DNA of 45,832 nucleotides from an uncultured bacterium (GTDB lineage: Bacteria > Cyanobacteriota > Vampirovibrionia > Gastranaerophilales > Gastranaerophilaceae): assembly GCA_948684385.1 (NCBI GenBank), contig CAPQCU010000004.1, positions 51,322 to 97,153 of the forward strand, in the 5' to 3' direction. Position 1 is the stretch's first letter; the number at the start of each line of letters is the position of its first letter. The notes under the pieces are model-generated. The model worked only from the letters and a program-made list of their open reading frames with translations, did no database searches and was not told the DNA's origin. Below, in pieces: positions 32,988 to 41,221 of this stretch. Position numbers and translations under genes: made by a program.

Positions 32988-34685
32988 CTACCAGGATATT
33001 ACAACAGCTCCGGGCTCACCTTTTGTTTCATCATAATCTCCGCAATATTCGTTTACATGAATCGGAGGTTTATTAGGATCTGGCTGAACTGCACCCCCCC
33101 AGCCGCTTACGCCTTCGAAACACTGTCTGTCACTATTTGCAAGTGGTTTTAAAGGTTCATTACCTGTTCGTTTGCCATTAATCCAATGCACAGCACTACC
33201 TTCAACATGAGTAACAATCGGGTAAGAGCCTTCTCCGGATACACCGGGTTGAATCCCATAATGACTCTTAATATAACTTTTATAACTTGCCCCGGCTATC
33301 AATGAAGGACTAGGATATCGGGACTGAAATGCTTTAGCATAAGCTTTAGGAAAAGGTAAATCTCCTTCTTCAACCGGCAGAATATCAATTCCTCCCCAGC
33401 CATCAATACCCGAACCAGCCGAAACAAAAGGTTTCCATTCTCCTGTGGTATTATCTTTCATATAAATATAAGAACAAGTTCTTGCTGCGTTATCCTTACA
33501 AGGCTCTCCTTCACTATTACTTTTCACCGGAACCAGTTTAAACTGAGTATCTGCAGGAAGTTTTTCAAGTATTTTCTGAACGCTTTCTCCGGCGTCTCCT
33601 GCAAGCCCGAAATTTACCTCAATAGCTAGCGAATCTGTTTCATATTTAATTCGTTTATCTTTTCCTAAAGACACTTTACCCATAAGCGGTAATTTGTTTG
33701 GAGTTTTACATCCTTCACCGCCTTTTTGTGCATTATTTAACTGCTGCCATTCAGTTAATTTCATCCCGGAAAATGACATATAATTATTGCTGACAGCAGA
33801 AACTTTAAAATCTTCGCCTTTACTCCCATGCTTCACTTCAACATTGCTGTAATTAATAACATTAACAACCCCATTTTTGCCTTCTCCGGAAGGTCTAAGC
33901 GTAATAAACTTATCACCAATTCTCAATGTTGACTCATCTTTTGTTTTTATAAACTCTACGCTATCCATCATGCCTTTTGGTGAATAGTTTATTTTTGATT
34001 TAACTTTATACTTAGCCCCGTTTCCGGAATTTCCTCCATTAGCGGCATAACGGTAAATACAATATTCCGGACATTCTTCAATATTTACTACACATTTCAT
34101 AGAACAGTCATTGTATTTATTTTCTTCAGTATCAATACGTATAGGAGCACAATCACCATCGCCCGAGCTGCCAAGCGGTGATTCAAGAATATATTCTATC
34201 CAGTTAGAATCATCATTGCTCCACTGTTTATCCCATTCATTTCTTACCCATTCAGGAACTTTTTCTTTATCGGAAATTACTGAAAGGAAAGAAGTATCTG
34301 TCGGAATGTAGCCTTCTACCCTTTTTGTAGCATTTTTATACCACGGTTTTCCTTGTATACCAACAGCACCGCCACCTCCGGCTCCGATTGCATGTAAAAC
34401 AAATAAATTTGCAATCGGAGCCGTAAAGTAGCACGCACCTTCGCCGGTAACATCTTTCAATTCACCACTTTTATTATTAGTATTATTTGAAGTAAACTGC
34501 ATCAACTTATCATTTTCCCAGAAACACTCTATAGTCCCGTGATAAGCCTTAACTTCCATCGGTTTCTTAACTTTATTAGCTCCGAGCATCGGTACGCCAA
34601 GCGCTCCGACAAAGCCAAGAATAACAAGCATTATAAGAATTTCCGCCAATGTAAATCCTCCGGCGGGCTTTATCGTCTTTTTCAT
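32988..34685 (-). CDS. Giant prepilin-like protein, paralogue
   Basis: In this 565-residue protein a leader ending in GG is followed by FTLAEILIMLVILGFVGALG, again a prepilin peptidase site with glutamate at +5. It shares with its neighbour a cysteine-containing segment after the helix (KAYHGTIECFW versus HGKYICYGD), YFTAPIANLFVLHAIGAGGG and the final EPGAVVISW. A GTG at 34694 could give three more residues; no good ribosome site helps to decide. It is the upstream gene of the pair (19-bp gap). Pilus machinery is not in the window. Confidence 0.8.
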   Translation of the reverse strand: MKKTIKPAGGFTLAEILIMLVILGFVGALGVPMLGANKVKKPMEVKAYHGTIECFWENDKLMQFTSNNTNNKSGELKDVTGEGACYFTAPIANLFVLHAIGAGGGGAVGIQGKPWYKNATKRVEGYIPTDTSFLSVISDKEKVPEWVRNEWDKQWSNDDSNWIEYILESPLGSSGDGDCAPIRIDTEENKYNDCSMKCVVNIEECPEYCIYRYAANGGNSGNGAKYKVKSKINYSPKGMMDSVEFIKTKDESTLRIGDKFITLRPSGEGKNGVVNVINYSNVEVKHGSKGEDFKVSAVSNNYMSFSGMKLTEWQQLNNAQKGGEGCKTPNKLPLMGKVSLGKDKRIKYETDSLAIEVNFGLAGDAGESVQKILEKLPADTQFKLVPVKSNSEGEPCKDNAARTCSYIYMKDNTTGEWKPFVSAGSGIDGWGGIDILPVEEGDLPFPKAYAKAFQSRYPSPSLIAGASYKSYIKSHYGIQPGVSGEGSYPIVTHVEGSAVHWINGKRTGNEPLKPLANSDRQCFEGVSGWGGAVQPDPNKPPIHVNEYCGDYDETKGEPGAVVISW

Positions 34686-34821
34686 ATTTTTCACATTCGT
34701 TACATCGTTACTTTATGCGTATATTAGCACATGTTATTCAAAATGTAAATACTATTTGTAGTCTTTTTTTGAATATACAAATACCATCACACATCAAATA
34801 TAATAATATTAGGTAATATTT

Positions 34822-34986
34822 ATGAATGAGTTCAAACCGGTTAAATCAGAGAAAACAGTTATTAGTATCAGACTTGATTCTGATATTTTAAAAACACTTG
34901 ATGATGTATCACATAAAATTGATATCAGCAGAAATGAACTCATCGTTCAATGTATTGATTATGCACTAAAAAACTTTCATCAATAA
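34822..34986 (+). CDS. Tiny ribbon-helix-helix protein (54 residues)
   Basis: The translation has the RHH pattern: a beta strand EKTVISIRLDSDILKTLDDV and a second helix ISRNELIVQCIDYALKN with the conserved S-R-N-E-L-I turn typical of CopG/Arc-like proteins. It would bind DNA as a dimer. It is alone between the pilin-like pair (divergent) and a small membrane protein, and may control the pilins. Below usual gene-size limits. Confidence 0.75.
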   Translation: MNEFKPVKSEKTVISIRLDSDILKTLDDVSHKIDISRNELIVQCIDYALKNFHQ

Positions 34987-35074
34987 TGCACTGCTTTCGG
35001 ATTAATACTTTTATTCAGGATTGTTCATCCAATTTGGTAATTTATACAAACAAGTTCAGTGTAAACATATATGT

Positions 35075-35227
35075 ATGAAAGCAAAAAGTTTTTTTAAATT
35101 ACTGAATAACAAAATAAAAAAGTATGACAAAGCAGCTTCAAATCCTTTTGAATCCGTACCTCTGTCAATAACTCTTGTGTGGGTCGAAGATGATAAAAAG
35201 GATTATCCTAACAAAGAAAGACCTTGA
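35075..35227 (+). CDS. Possible small protein (50 residues)
   Basis: An open frame beginning MKAKSFFKLLNNKIKKYDKA, basic at the start and ending in an acidic-lysine tail. There is no Shine-Dalgarno sequence and no recognisable domain. It overlaps the end of the opposite small membrane protein gene by 25 bp. Listed as tentative. Confidence 0.3.
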   Translation: MKAKSFFKLLNNKIKKYDKAASNPFESVPLSITLVWVEDDKKDYPNKERP

Positions 35228-35493
35228 TGTTTATTTTCAGCAACATCAATATCAGGAATTAAACCCGGTGCAATAAAACTTGCAGCTCCGACTGCTGCTG
35301 CACCAAGAATAGTAACAGGATTACACATTGCAATCGCAGCCGGTACAATCATCCACTTACCAAAGTTTACGGTTGAACCCAGAACCTGTTTAAAAGCTTT
35401 GCCTTCTTTTGCAGCGTTTTTAACTTTGCCGATTTCCGGCAGCAAAAACAACGCCGGAAGCCCGAGACCTAATGCTTTCGCACCTATGCCCAT
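35203..35493 (-). CDS. Small alanine/glycine-rich membrane protein
   Basis: This 96-residue protein has hydrophobic segments at about 4-18 (AKALGLGLPALFLLP) and 48-78 (FGKWMIVPAAIAMCNPVTILG and following, ending APGLIPDI). AGGAG lies 5-6 bases before the ATG. No family recognised. Similar glycine-alanine helices occur in the other unknown membrane-associated proteins of this window. Confidence 0.6.
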   Translation of the reverse strand: MGIGAKALGLGLPALFLLPEIGKVKNAAKEGKAFKQVLGSTVNFGKWMIVPAAIAMCNPVTILGAAAVGAASFIAPGLIPDIDVAENKHQGLSLLG

Positions 35494-35580
35494 AGTAACT
35501 CCTATATAATTAACTTAATCTTATTCCCTTAATTATATAAAGTCTTATGTGATTAAAAAATTGCGTTTCGTAAAGTTTTA

Positions 35581-36819
35581 TTAACCCAGATGAGCATTTT
35601 TAGGCACAACAGTAACTCCGCCTTCTGAAACATAGAAACCTCTTGCAATGTCTTCTTCTCTATTTACACCGATTTTTGTATACGGAGGAATATCGACATT
35701 CTTATCAATGATTGCTTTTCTGATTTCAGAATACCTGCCGACATTAACATTTTCCATTAAAATGCTGTCACATACCTGAGAATAGCTGTTAATCTTAACT
35801 TTAGGAGAAAGAACACATTTTGAAATCATACCGCCCGATACAACACACCCTTCTGAAACCATAGAATTTGTTGCCATACCGACCCTGTCACCTTGCTGCC
35901 AGATGAATTTTGCAGGTGGATAATTGTAATTAAAAGTTCTCAAAGGCCATTCTTTTGAATACAAATTAAGCTCGGGTTCATAATCCAGCAAATCCATATT
36001 TGCCTGCCAGTAAGCATCAATGCTTCCCACATCTCTCCAATAACCTTTTTCTTTTTCTGTCATTCCAGGAAAATGGTTTTCGTTGAAGTTATAAATAAAA
36101 ATTCTCTTTCCTTCTTCTAAAAGCATCGGAATAACATTTTTCCCGAAATCGTGGTTAGAAGTTTCAATCTTTGCATCTTTATCAAGAGCATCAAGAAGAA
36201 TATCTTTATTAAAAATATAATTTCCCATAGAAGCCAGACACATGTTCGGATTATTTGGCATAGCTTTTGGAGGAGTCTGCGGTTTTTCCACAAACCCGGT
36301 AAGCCTCCAATTTTCATCAACTTCTATTATTCCGAACTCGTGAGCTTCTTCAATCGGAATAGGAATTGCTGAAATCGTTAGGTCTGCGCAATTTTTCTTG
36401 TGATACTTAAGCATCTGAAAAACGTCCATTTTATAAATATGGTCACCGCCGAAAACGCATACGTAGTCAGGTTCTTCGTCATGAATATGGAACGCGTTTT
36501 GATAAACAGCGTCCGCCGTTCCCTGATACCATGTTCCTCCCGTTCTCATCTGTGCCGGAACAAGGTCAACGTACTGGTTTAAGAATGGAGAAAGCGCCCA
36601 GCCCTTTGATATGTGTTTGTTTAAAGAGTCAGATTTATACTGCGTCAAAACTTTTATTTTAAAAAAGCCGGAGTTAATAAAATTATTCAAAACAAAATCA
36701 ATAATTCTGTATCTTCCGCCAAACGGAACAGCAGGTTTTGCTCTATCCTGAGTAAGCGGAAACAAGCGTTTTCCTTCGCCGCCTGCTAAAATCATCACCA
36801 AAGCATCATCAATTGACAT
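35581..36819 (-). CDS. glgC: Glucose-1-phosphate adenylyltransferase
   Basis: This 412-residue protein makes ADP-glucose for glycogen. It has MILAGGEGKRLFPLTQDRAKPAVPFGG, GTADAVYQN, VFGGDHIYKMD, GFVEKPQTPP and YWRDVGSIDAYW, then a C-terminal left-handed beta-helix (about 295-400) that usually binds allosteric effectors. The start at 36819 follows AGAGG by 5-6 bases; an ATG 18 bases upstream lacks a site. No other glycogen gene is nearby. Confidence 0.95.
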   Translation of the reverse strand: MSIDDALVMILAGGEGKRLFPLTQDRAKPAVPFGGRYRIIDFVLNNFINSGFFKIKVLTQYKSDSLNKHISKGWALSPFLNQYVDLVPAQMRTGGTWYQGTADAVYQNAFHIHDEEPDYVCVFGGDHIYKMDVFQMLKYHKKNCADLTISAIPIPIEEAHEFGIIEVDENWRLTGFVEKPQTPPKAMPNNPNMCLASMGNYIFNKDILLDALDKDAKIETSNHDFGKNVIPMLLEEGKRIFIYNFNENHFPGMTEKEKGYWRDVGSIDAYWQANMDLLDYEPELNLYSKEWPLRTFNYNYPPAKFIWQQGDRVGMATNSMVSEGCVVSGGMISKCVLSPKVKINSYSQVCDSILMENVNVGRYSEIRKAIIDKNVDIPPYTKIGVNREEDIARGFYVSEGGVTVVPKNAHLG

Positions 36820-36962
36820 ATAACCTCTTTCTATCATTCTTACTAGTCGATTTTAGTCCTACTAGTGCACATTTATCCCTTCTTTTTTATTTAAGTATAC
36901 CAAATCTTAACATACTTTGCACTCATTCTTTAGAATGGTTAAAAATATTTACATGCCCATGC

Positions 36963-36968
36963 TATAAT
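36963..36968 (+). promoter_or_regulatory. -10 box of the GNAT-like gene, leaderless configuration
   Basis: Consensus TATAAT exactly six bases before ATG 36975. Confidence 0.55.
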
Positions 36969-36974
36969 TTGAGT

Positions 36975-37943
36975 ATGAGTAGAATCCGGAAGCTTTATTA
37001 TTTTGATAAGAAGAATATGCAGGAAATGATATCGTTTCTAAACAACAGAGACGCATATATAAACCATATTATGTTCAATCCCTGCTCTCCGCTTCATCAT
37101 CTTCTGCCACTAAAATTAAAGTTTCTGCCGGAATCTTACGTTCTTAAAGAAAAAAAAGATATCAAAGGCTTAATCACAATAGCTCCTTCAAAAAATCCTG
37201 TAAAAAGGCTTGAAATCCAGCGTTTGTTTTTTGAAGAAAATTGCTATGAAGACGCAGAAGAGCTTATCAAATTTGCAATCTCAAAATACAAATCCATAGG
37301 CGCAATCTCATTTATCGTAAGAGTTGATGACACATTGCCGGAACTTATCCGTCTATTCGTCTCAAAATGCGGTTTCAGCCAAATTTCTTATGAAAGGTTA
37401 TGGAAAGTACCAATTCCTAATAAACCCGATTTCAATAAAAAAGATTTTAGAAGTTTTAGAAACTCTGACGCCGGAGCTGTCGCAAATTTATACAACGACT
37501 CTCTGCTTCCGCATTTCAGACCTCTGCTTTCTGCTGATGCAAAAGAATTTAAAGAAGCCGTATTCAAAGGACTTTCGTATTACAGCGAATACAAATACAT
37601 GATTGATAACAAAGGCTATATTTCAATAAAAACTTCCGATAACGAAAACTACATCCTTGATTTAATCCAATCATCATGGGCTGAAATCGACCTGCATTCA
37701 GTAATAAGCTTTGCAGTGAAACAAATCCAAAAACGCCAGAAGAATTTCAACTTATTTATAAAAACAAAAAAATACACCAATATTTGCGAGCAGAACGAAC
37801 AGCTCTTTAGAGATCACCGTTTCGAATGCGTACAAAGTCAGCTTGTCTTAACCAACTCATCGGCAAAAATCATTAAAGAACGCGAAAAAACAGGCAGATT
37901 TACAATACTAAACCAACCTTATGGCGATAGATGTTTAGGTTAA
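36975..37943 (+). CDS. GNAT-like acyltransferase, probably two-domain
   Basis: In this 322-residue protein the pattern of strands and helices (DIKGLITIAPSKNPVKRLEIQRLFF, then AEELIKFAISKYKSIGAISFIVRVDDTLPELIRLFVSKCGFSQISYERLW) fits an acetyltransferase half, with the 'late helix plus GF' ending typical of GNAT proteins. The second half has AGAVANLYNDSLLPHFRP and may be a second, degenerate copy. The start is set by the promoter spacing, since the frame upstream is not protein-like. Activity not shown; substrate unknown. Confidence 0.6.
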   Translation: MSRIRKLYYFDKKNMQEMISFLNNRDAYINHIMFNPCSPLHHLLPLKLKFLPESYVLKEKKDIKGLITIAPSKNPVKRLEIQRLFFEENCYEDAEELIKFAISKYKSIGAISFIVRVDDTLPELIRLFVSKCGFSQISYERLWKVPIPNKPDFNKKDFRSFRNSDAGAVANLYNDSLLPHFRPLLSADAKEFKEAVFKGLSYYSEYKYMIDNKGYISIKTSDNENYILDLIQSSWAEIDLHSVISFAVKQIQKRQKNFNLFIKTKKYTNICEQNEQLFRDHRFECVQSQLVLTNSSAKIIKEREKTGRFTILNQPYGDRCLG

Positions 37944-39310
37944 GCAGATTTTCTGCTTTCCTGAAACTCGTCTAATCCAAGCTTCCAGCTGTCTTCATAC
38001 TTAAAATCTCTTGACGCGATTTCATCCGGAAGTCCTGCGTGATGGATTTTCGGGAGCAAATATTTTTCACTCATTTCAATCGGAGCAGCTATATCGTCGT
38101 CTGAATCCTGACAAATAAAAATTCCTTCGCCTTTTTCATTAGTCTTGTATCCGACAATAGTAATTTCGTGTCCTGCAAGCCTGTTATCGTTTTCAGGGTC
38201 CGGCCATGTGTATCCGATAATTATATTATGACCCATATTTAAAGTATCAAGGAGCTCTTTTTTAATAGTCGCAAAATCTTTTTCATAACCTTTAAGCCTG
38301 CCGTTTTCATCAACAATCTGATAAGTTACGGAAGTTGTATTTTTATCTTCAACAACAGATTCAACATAAGTTTTTTCAAAATCTATCAATCCGCCGTCTT
38401 CCTGAGTCCAAGCATTCGGAGCACGCTTATCAGTCAATGAATTGTAAGTCTGCTGAGAGCCTAACTGCATTAAAGTTGACTGCATCAAAACATCAATAAT
38501 CGAGCGTTCGCCCTTATCTCTGTGGTGGTTTTGAATTCTAGCTCTGATTATCGCATTTTCATCCGGCTGCAATAAAACAGTTGCGCTGTCAAAATTATTC
38601 AGCTTATGAGGAGTCTTGAACTTGGTCAAAAGCCAGATTGCTTCAGAAGATTTTTCTGAAAGGCTGTCCATTCTGATATTTTTTACAACAGCATTTTGAG
38701 GAGAAGTTAAGCCTTCTACAATTCTAAAAAATTCTGCAGTGTGTTTTGTCGCCAGATCAAACTCGATACTCGCAGCAGGACAGGTACCTGTATGCATATT
38801 ATCAAGCTCCCATTTTGCTTCTGCAATTTTGTTCGGGTCTTCAGACAAATCTGTCATCAAACCGATTACCTGACGCTTATACTGAGCCGGAATATCTTCG
38901 CAAGTTTGCGTAATAACATAAGGGTTTGCAAGAATATCAAGACATTCTTGAAGAATTTTTATTTTATCCAAACCAGGATCTCGCTCTTCTTTTAGAATTT
39001 TGTGCAAATTATCCAGAACAGAGCTTTTGTCGTTTGAATTGTTCTTTAAAAGCTGACCGGACTTAAGCGCAAATTCAAGTTTTCTTCTGTAACTTAAATC
39101 AAGCTCATTCGATAACTCTTCGTATTTCTTTTTTTCATCTCTTGTTTGAAGCGAAGTCCTGACCGTTACAGCAGAAGTATAAGCTGTTGCTTTGAAAGCC
39201 GGTTTTTGAAGATCAGCAGCCTCAGGCTGTACCGCCTTTTGAGGGACAGCTTTTTTCTGAACAGCGTTTGTGCCGTAAATATTAACAGTTTGTAAATCCA
39301 CACTAGCCAT
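37940..39310 (-). CDS. Papain/C39-like cysteine-peptidase-like protein
   Basis: In this 456-residue protein a possible catalytic triad is visible: C177 in HTGTCPAASIEF, H381 in LAGHEITIVGYKTN, and D402 in IFICQDSDDD, in the order and spacing style of papain-like and C39-like peptidases. The N-terminal 45 residues are unstructured, with KPAFKAT at 36-42, resembling the F-[RE]-[GA] motifs of two other unknown proteins. There is no signal peptide. The ATG at 39310 is preferred over 39328. It is read divergently from the HELGH protein over 108 bp. Protease function is an inference. Confidence 0.55.
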   Translation of the reverse strand: MASVDLQTVNIYGTNAVQKKAVPQKAVQPEAADLQKPAFKATAYTSAVTVRTSLQTRDEKKKYEELSNELDLSYRRKLEFALKSGQLLKNNSNDKSSVLDNLHKILKEERDPGLDKIKILQECLDILANPYVITQTCEDIPAQYKRQVIGLMTDLSEDPNKIAEAKWELDNMHTGTCPAASIEFDLATKHTAEFFRIVEGLTSPQNAVVKNIRMDSLSEKSSEAIWLLTKFKTPHKLNNFDSATVLLQPDENAIIRARIQNHHRDKGERSIIDVLMQSTLMQLGSQQTYNSLTDKRAPNAWTQEDGGLIDFEKTYVESVVEDKNTTSVTYQIVDENGRLKGYEKDFATIKKELLDTLNMGHNIIIGYTWPDPENDNRLAGHEITIVGYKTNEKGEGIFICQDSDDDIAAPIEMSEKYLLPKIHHAGLPDEIASRDFKYEDSWKLGLDEFQESRKSA

Positions 39311-39418
39311 ATATTTATATAAAAACATCTTTTAAAAAAAACTTGCGTTTATATGAACAAATGTTACAATAACGCAAATTTTTGCAAAATTTGGTTTTAA
39401 TAGTATTGAAGGTAGTTT

Positions 39419-40210
39419 ATGGTCAACTCTTATTACTATGACGGAAATCAATATATCCCGCGCAGTGCAAGCGACGGAAATAACGGTTTTATTATGGCAA
39501 GTGCCGCTTCTTCTGCCATAATGGGGACGATTATGCCTTTGTGCGGAAAACCTTTTGAACGTCAGCTTGCAAAAGAACATTCACAAAACCAACTTTACAG
39601 AGACGCTTTTTTAAAAGCTCCGCAAGTTTCAGGACTTGATAAAAAAGGGGTTAAAATTGTTCCGATGGAATTAAGCGGAACAATAAACGACTATTCTATA
39701 GGTAAAAACGCTTCGTATTCTCCAAAAGAAAAACTTGTAAGAATTAATACAAATAAAATTTCAATCGCGGGTTTTCATGAATTAGGACACGCCTGGAATG
39801 ATATCAAAGGTAAAGCAGGGAAATTTTTAAGCAAGCTTCGCTGGCCAGGAAGAATTGCAGCCGGATGGATGGGCACAATCGCTTTGTTTTCTACCCCAAA
39901 ACCAAAAGAAGCTCCGCGCAGCAAATTCGATTGGGTAAAAGATAACTGCGGCAAAATTGCTTTCGCCTGTATGCTGCCGACCGTTTTTGAAGAAGGACTT
40001 GCAAGTTATCAGGGAGTTAAAATTGCAAGAAAAACAGGACTCGCAGAACCGTTAATCAAAAACATGAAAAAACTTTATAAAAAAGCTCTTTTAACATACA
40101 TCGGTCACGCTGCTGCAACAGGGCTTGCAGTAGGAGCAGCAAATATGATTATGCAAAAATTTACGCGGCCTAAAAAAGTTGAAAACGATTTCTTTAATTT
40201 ATTCAGCTAA
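39419..40210 (+). CDS. HELGH metallopeptidase-like protein with hydrophobic segments
   Basis: In this 263-residue protein the zinc signature HELGH lies at 120-124 (SIAGFHELGHAWND) and a possible third ligand in FEEGLASYQG (E191/E192), as in gluzincin-type peptidases. Weakly hydrophobic helices lie at about 23-42, 145-158, 178-190 and 228-246, so it may associate with the membrane. There is no signal peptide. GAAGG lies 7 bases before the ATG. It is divergent from the cysteine-peptidase-like gene and overlaps the lipoprotein gene by 12 bp at the 3' ends. Confidence 0.65.
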   Translation: MVNSYYYDGNQYIPRSASDGNNGFIMASAASSAIMGTIMPLCGKPFERQLAKEHSQNQLYRDAFLKAPQVSGLDKKGVKIVPMELSGTINDYSIGKNASYSPKEKLVRINTNKISIAGFHELGHAWNDIKGKAGKFLSKLRWPGRIAAGWMGTIALFSTPKPKEAPRSKFDWVKDNCGKIAFACMLPTVFEEGLASYQGVKIARKTGLAEPLIKNMKKLYKKALLTYIGHAAATGLAVGAANMIMQKFTRPKKVENDFFNLFS

Positions 40211-41149
40211 AAATTTTGCAACCTCGTTATTTGAACCGTCAAATACCCTTATTTCTTCCCGTTCACCGTCCTTGTATACAGAAGTAAACACATTTTTTAG
40301 TCTATAATCAGTTGTATAAAGTTTTTCTTTTGTTTTATCAATATCATCGTACTCATTCAACATTGTTACAGAAGTTTCCGGAGAAGAAGGATTGTAATAA
40401 GTAAACCTTGAAACATGATTATTTTCATAAACAAAAGAAAGATTTAGAGCAGTTTTCCCGTCTTTGTCATAAAAAATATGCTCGTCTTTCCAGTTTCCGT
40501 TATCAGATTTTGAAGTTTTTCTAAGAGAAATAGTTTTACCTTCTCCGTCAGTAACTTTGTATTTCAAATCTTCTTCACCATAAAACCATTTTTCAACAGT
40601 TTTAATGCTTCCATCTTCGTTTAAGCTTGTATGGGTTGAAGGCACAACCATATCGTCTTCAAGAACTTCGTATTTCCAAACTTCTGTGTCAGACTCGTCG
40701 TTACTCATTTTTTGTGGAAAAGATGTTTCTCGCGCAACTTTTCCGTCAGGAATAGAAATAGTTACCACTTCAAAATCGTGGCGTGTAAAGCGGTCTTCTT
40801 CATTTATCGCTTCTTTTAAAATTACAATTTTATCTTTTTGGGTAGTCAAATAATAAACATCCGCATTTTTGATTTGTTTATTAACTATATTTTTAATATT
40901 CTGCGGAAGCGCTGAAATATAAGCCACAGCAGAGAGAGGGATATCTCTATCTTCGTGCGATTTATACAAATCTGTTTTCTGAGGCTGAATATTTTTAACA
41001 ATTTTCTTAACTTCTTTAACTTCCGGCTTAGCAGCTTCCTGTTTAATTACCGGCACAGGAGCTTCTTTCGGGGTTTCTTCTTTATTACCGCATCCGGCAC
41101 ACAAAACAGCACCGATAAGAGTAATAAGCAATAAATTATTTTTATTCAT
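40199..41149 (-). CDS. Lipoprotein of unknown function
   Basis: In this 316-residue protein signal peptidase II would cut before C20 (NLLLITLIGAVLCAGC); a K/E/P-rich linker follows to about 65, then a domain of antiparallel strands with alternating charged and hydrophobic residues, many of the form K-D-G-K-T and E-N-N-H, resembling MORN/toxin-antitoxin-type or YD-like surface repeats but not clearly any family. The start at 41149 follows TTGAGG; longer frames lack a signal peptide. It is anchored in a membrane facing outwards. Confidence 0.75.
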   Translation of the reverse strand: MNKNNLLLITLIGAVLCAGCGNKEETPKEAPVPVIKQEAAKPEVKEVKKIVKNIQPQKTDLYKSHEDRDIPLSAVAYISALPQNIKNIVNKQIKNADVYYLTTQKDKIVILKEAINEEDRFTRHDFEVVTISIPDGKVARETSFPQKMSNDESDTEVWKYEVLEDDMVVPSTHTSLNEDGSIKTVEKWFYGEEDLKYKVTDGEGKTISLRKTSKSDNGNWKDEHIFYDKDGKTALNLSFVYENNHVSRFTYYNPSSPETSVTMLNEYDDIDKTKEKLYTTDYRLKNVFTSVYKDGEREEIRVFDGSNNEVAKFLAE

Positions 41150-41209
41150 TTTAGCCTCAACTTCTAAAAATATTATATTCTTCTTTGTAGCAATATGCAA
41201 TCTTTATGT

Positions 41210-41215
41210 TAAAAT
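41210..41215 (+). promoter_or_regulatory. nanE: -10 box of nanE, leaderless configuration
   Basis: TAAAAT six bases before ATG 41222. Confidence 0.45.
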
Positions 41216-41221
41216 TAAACC

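Noticed and set aside
36813..36974. Longer start for the GNAT-like gene (54 extra codons)
   Set aside because: The extension overlaps the glgC start and reads as non-protein-like sequence; ATG 36975 has a perfectly spaced TATAAT.
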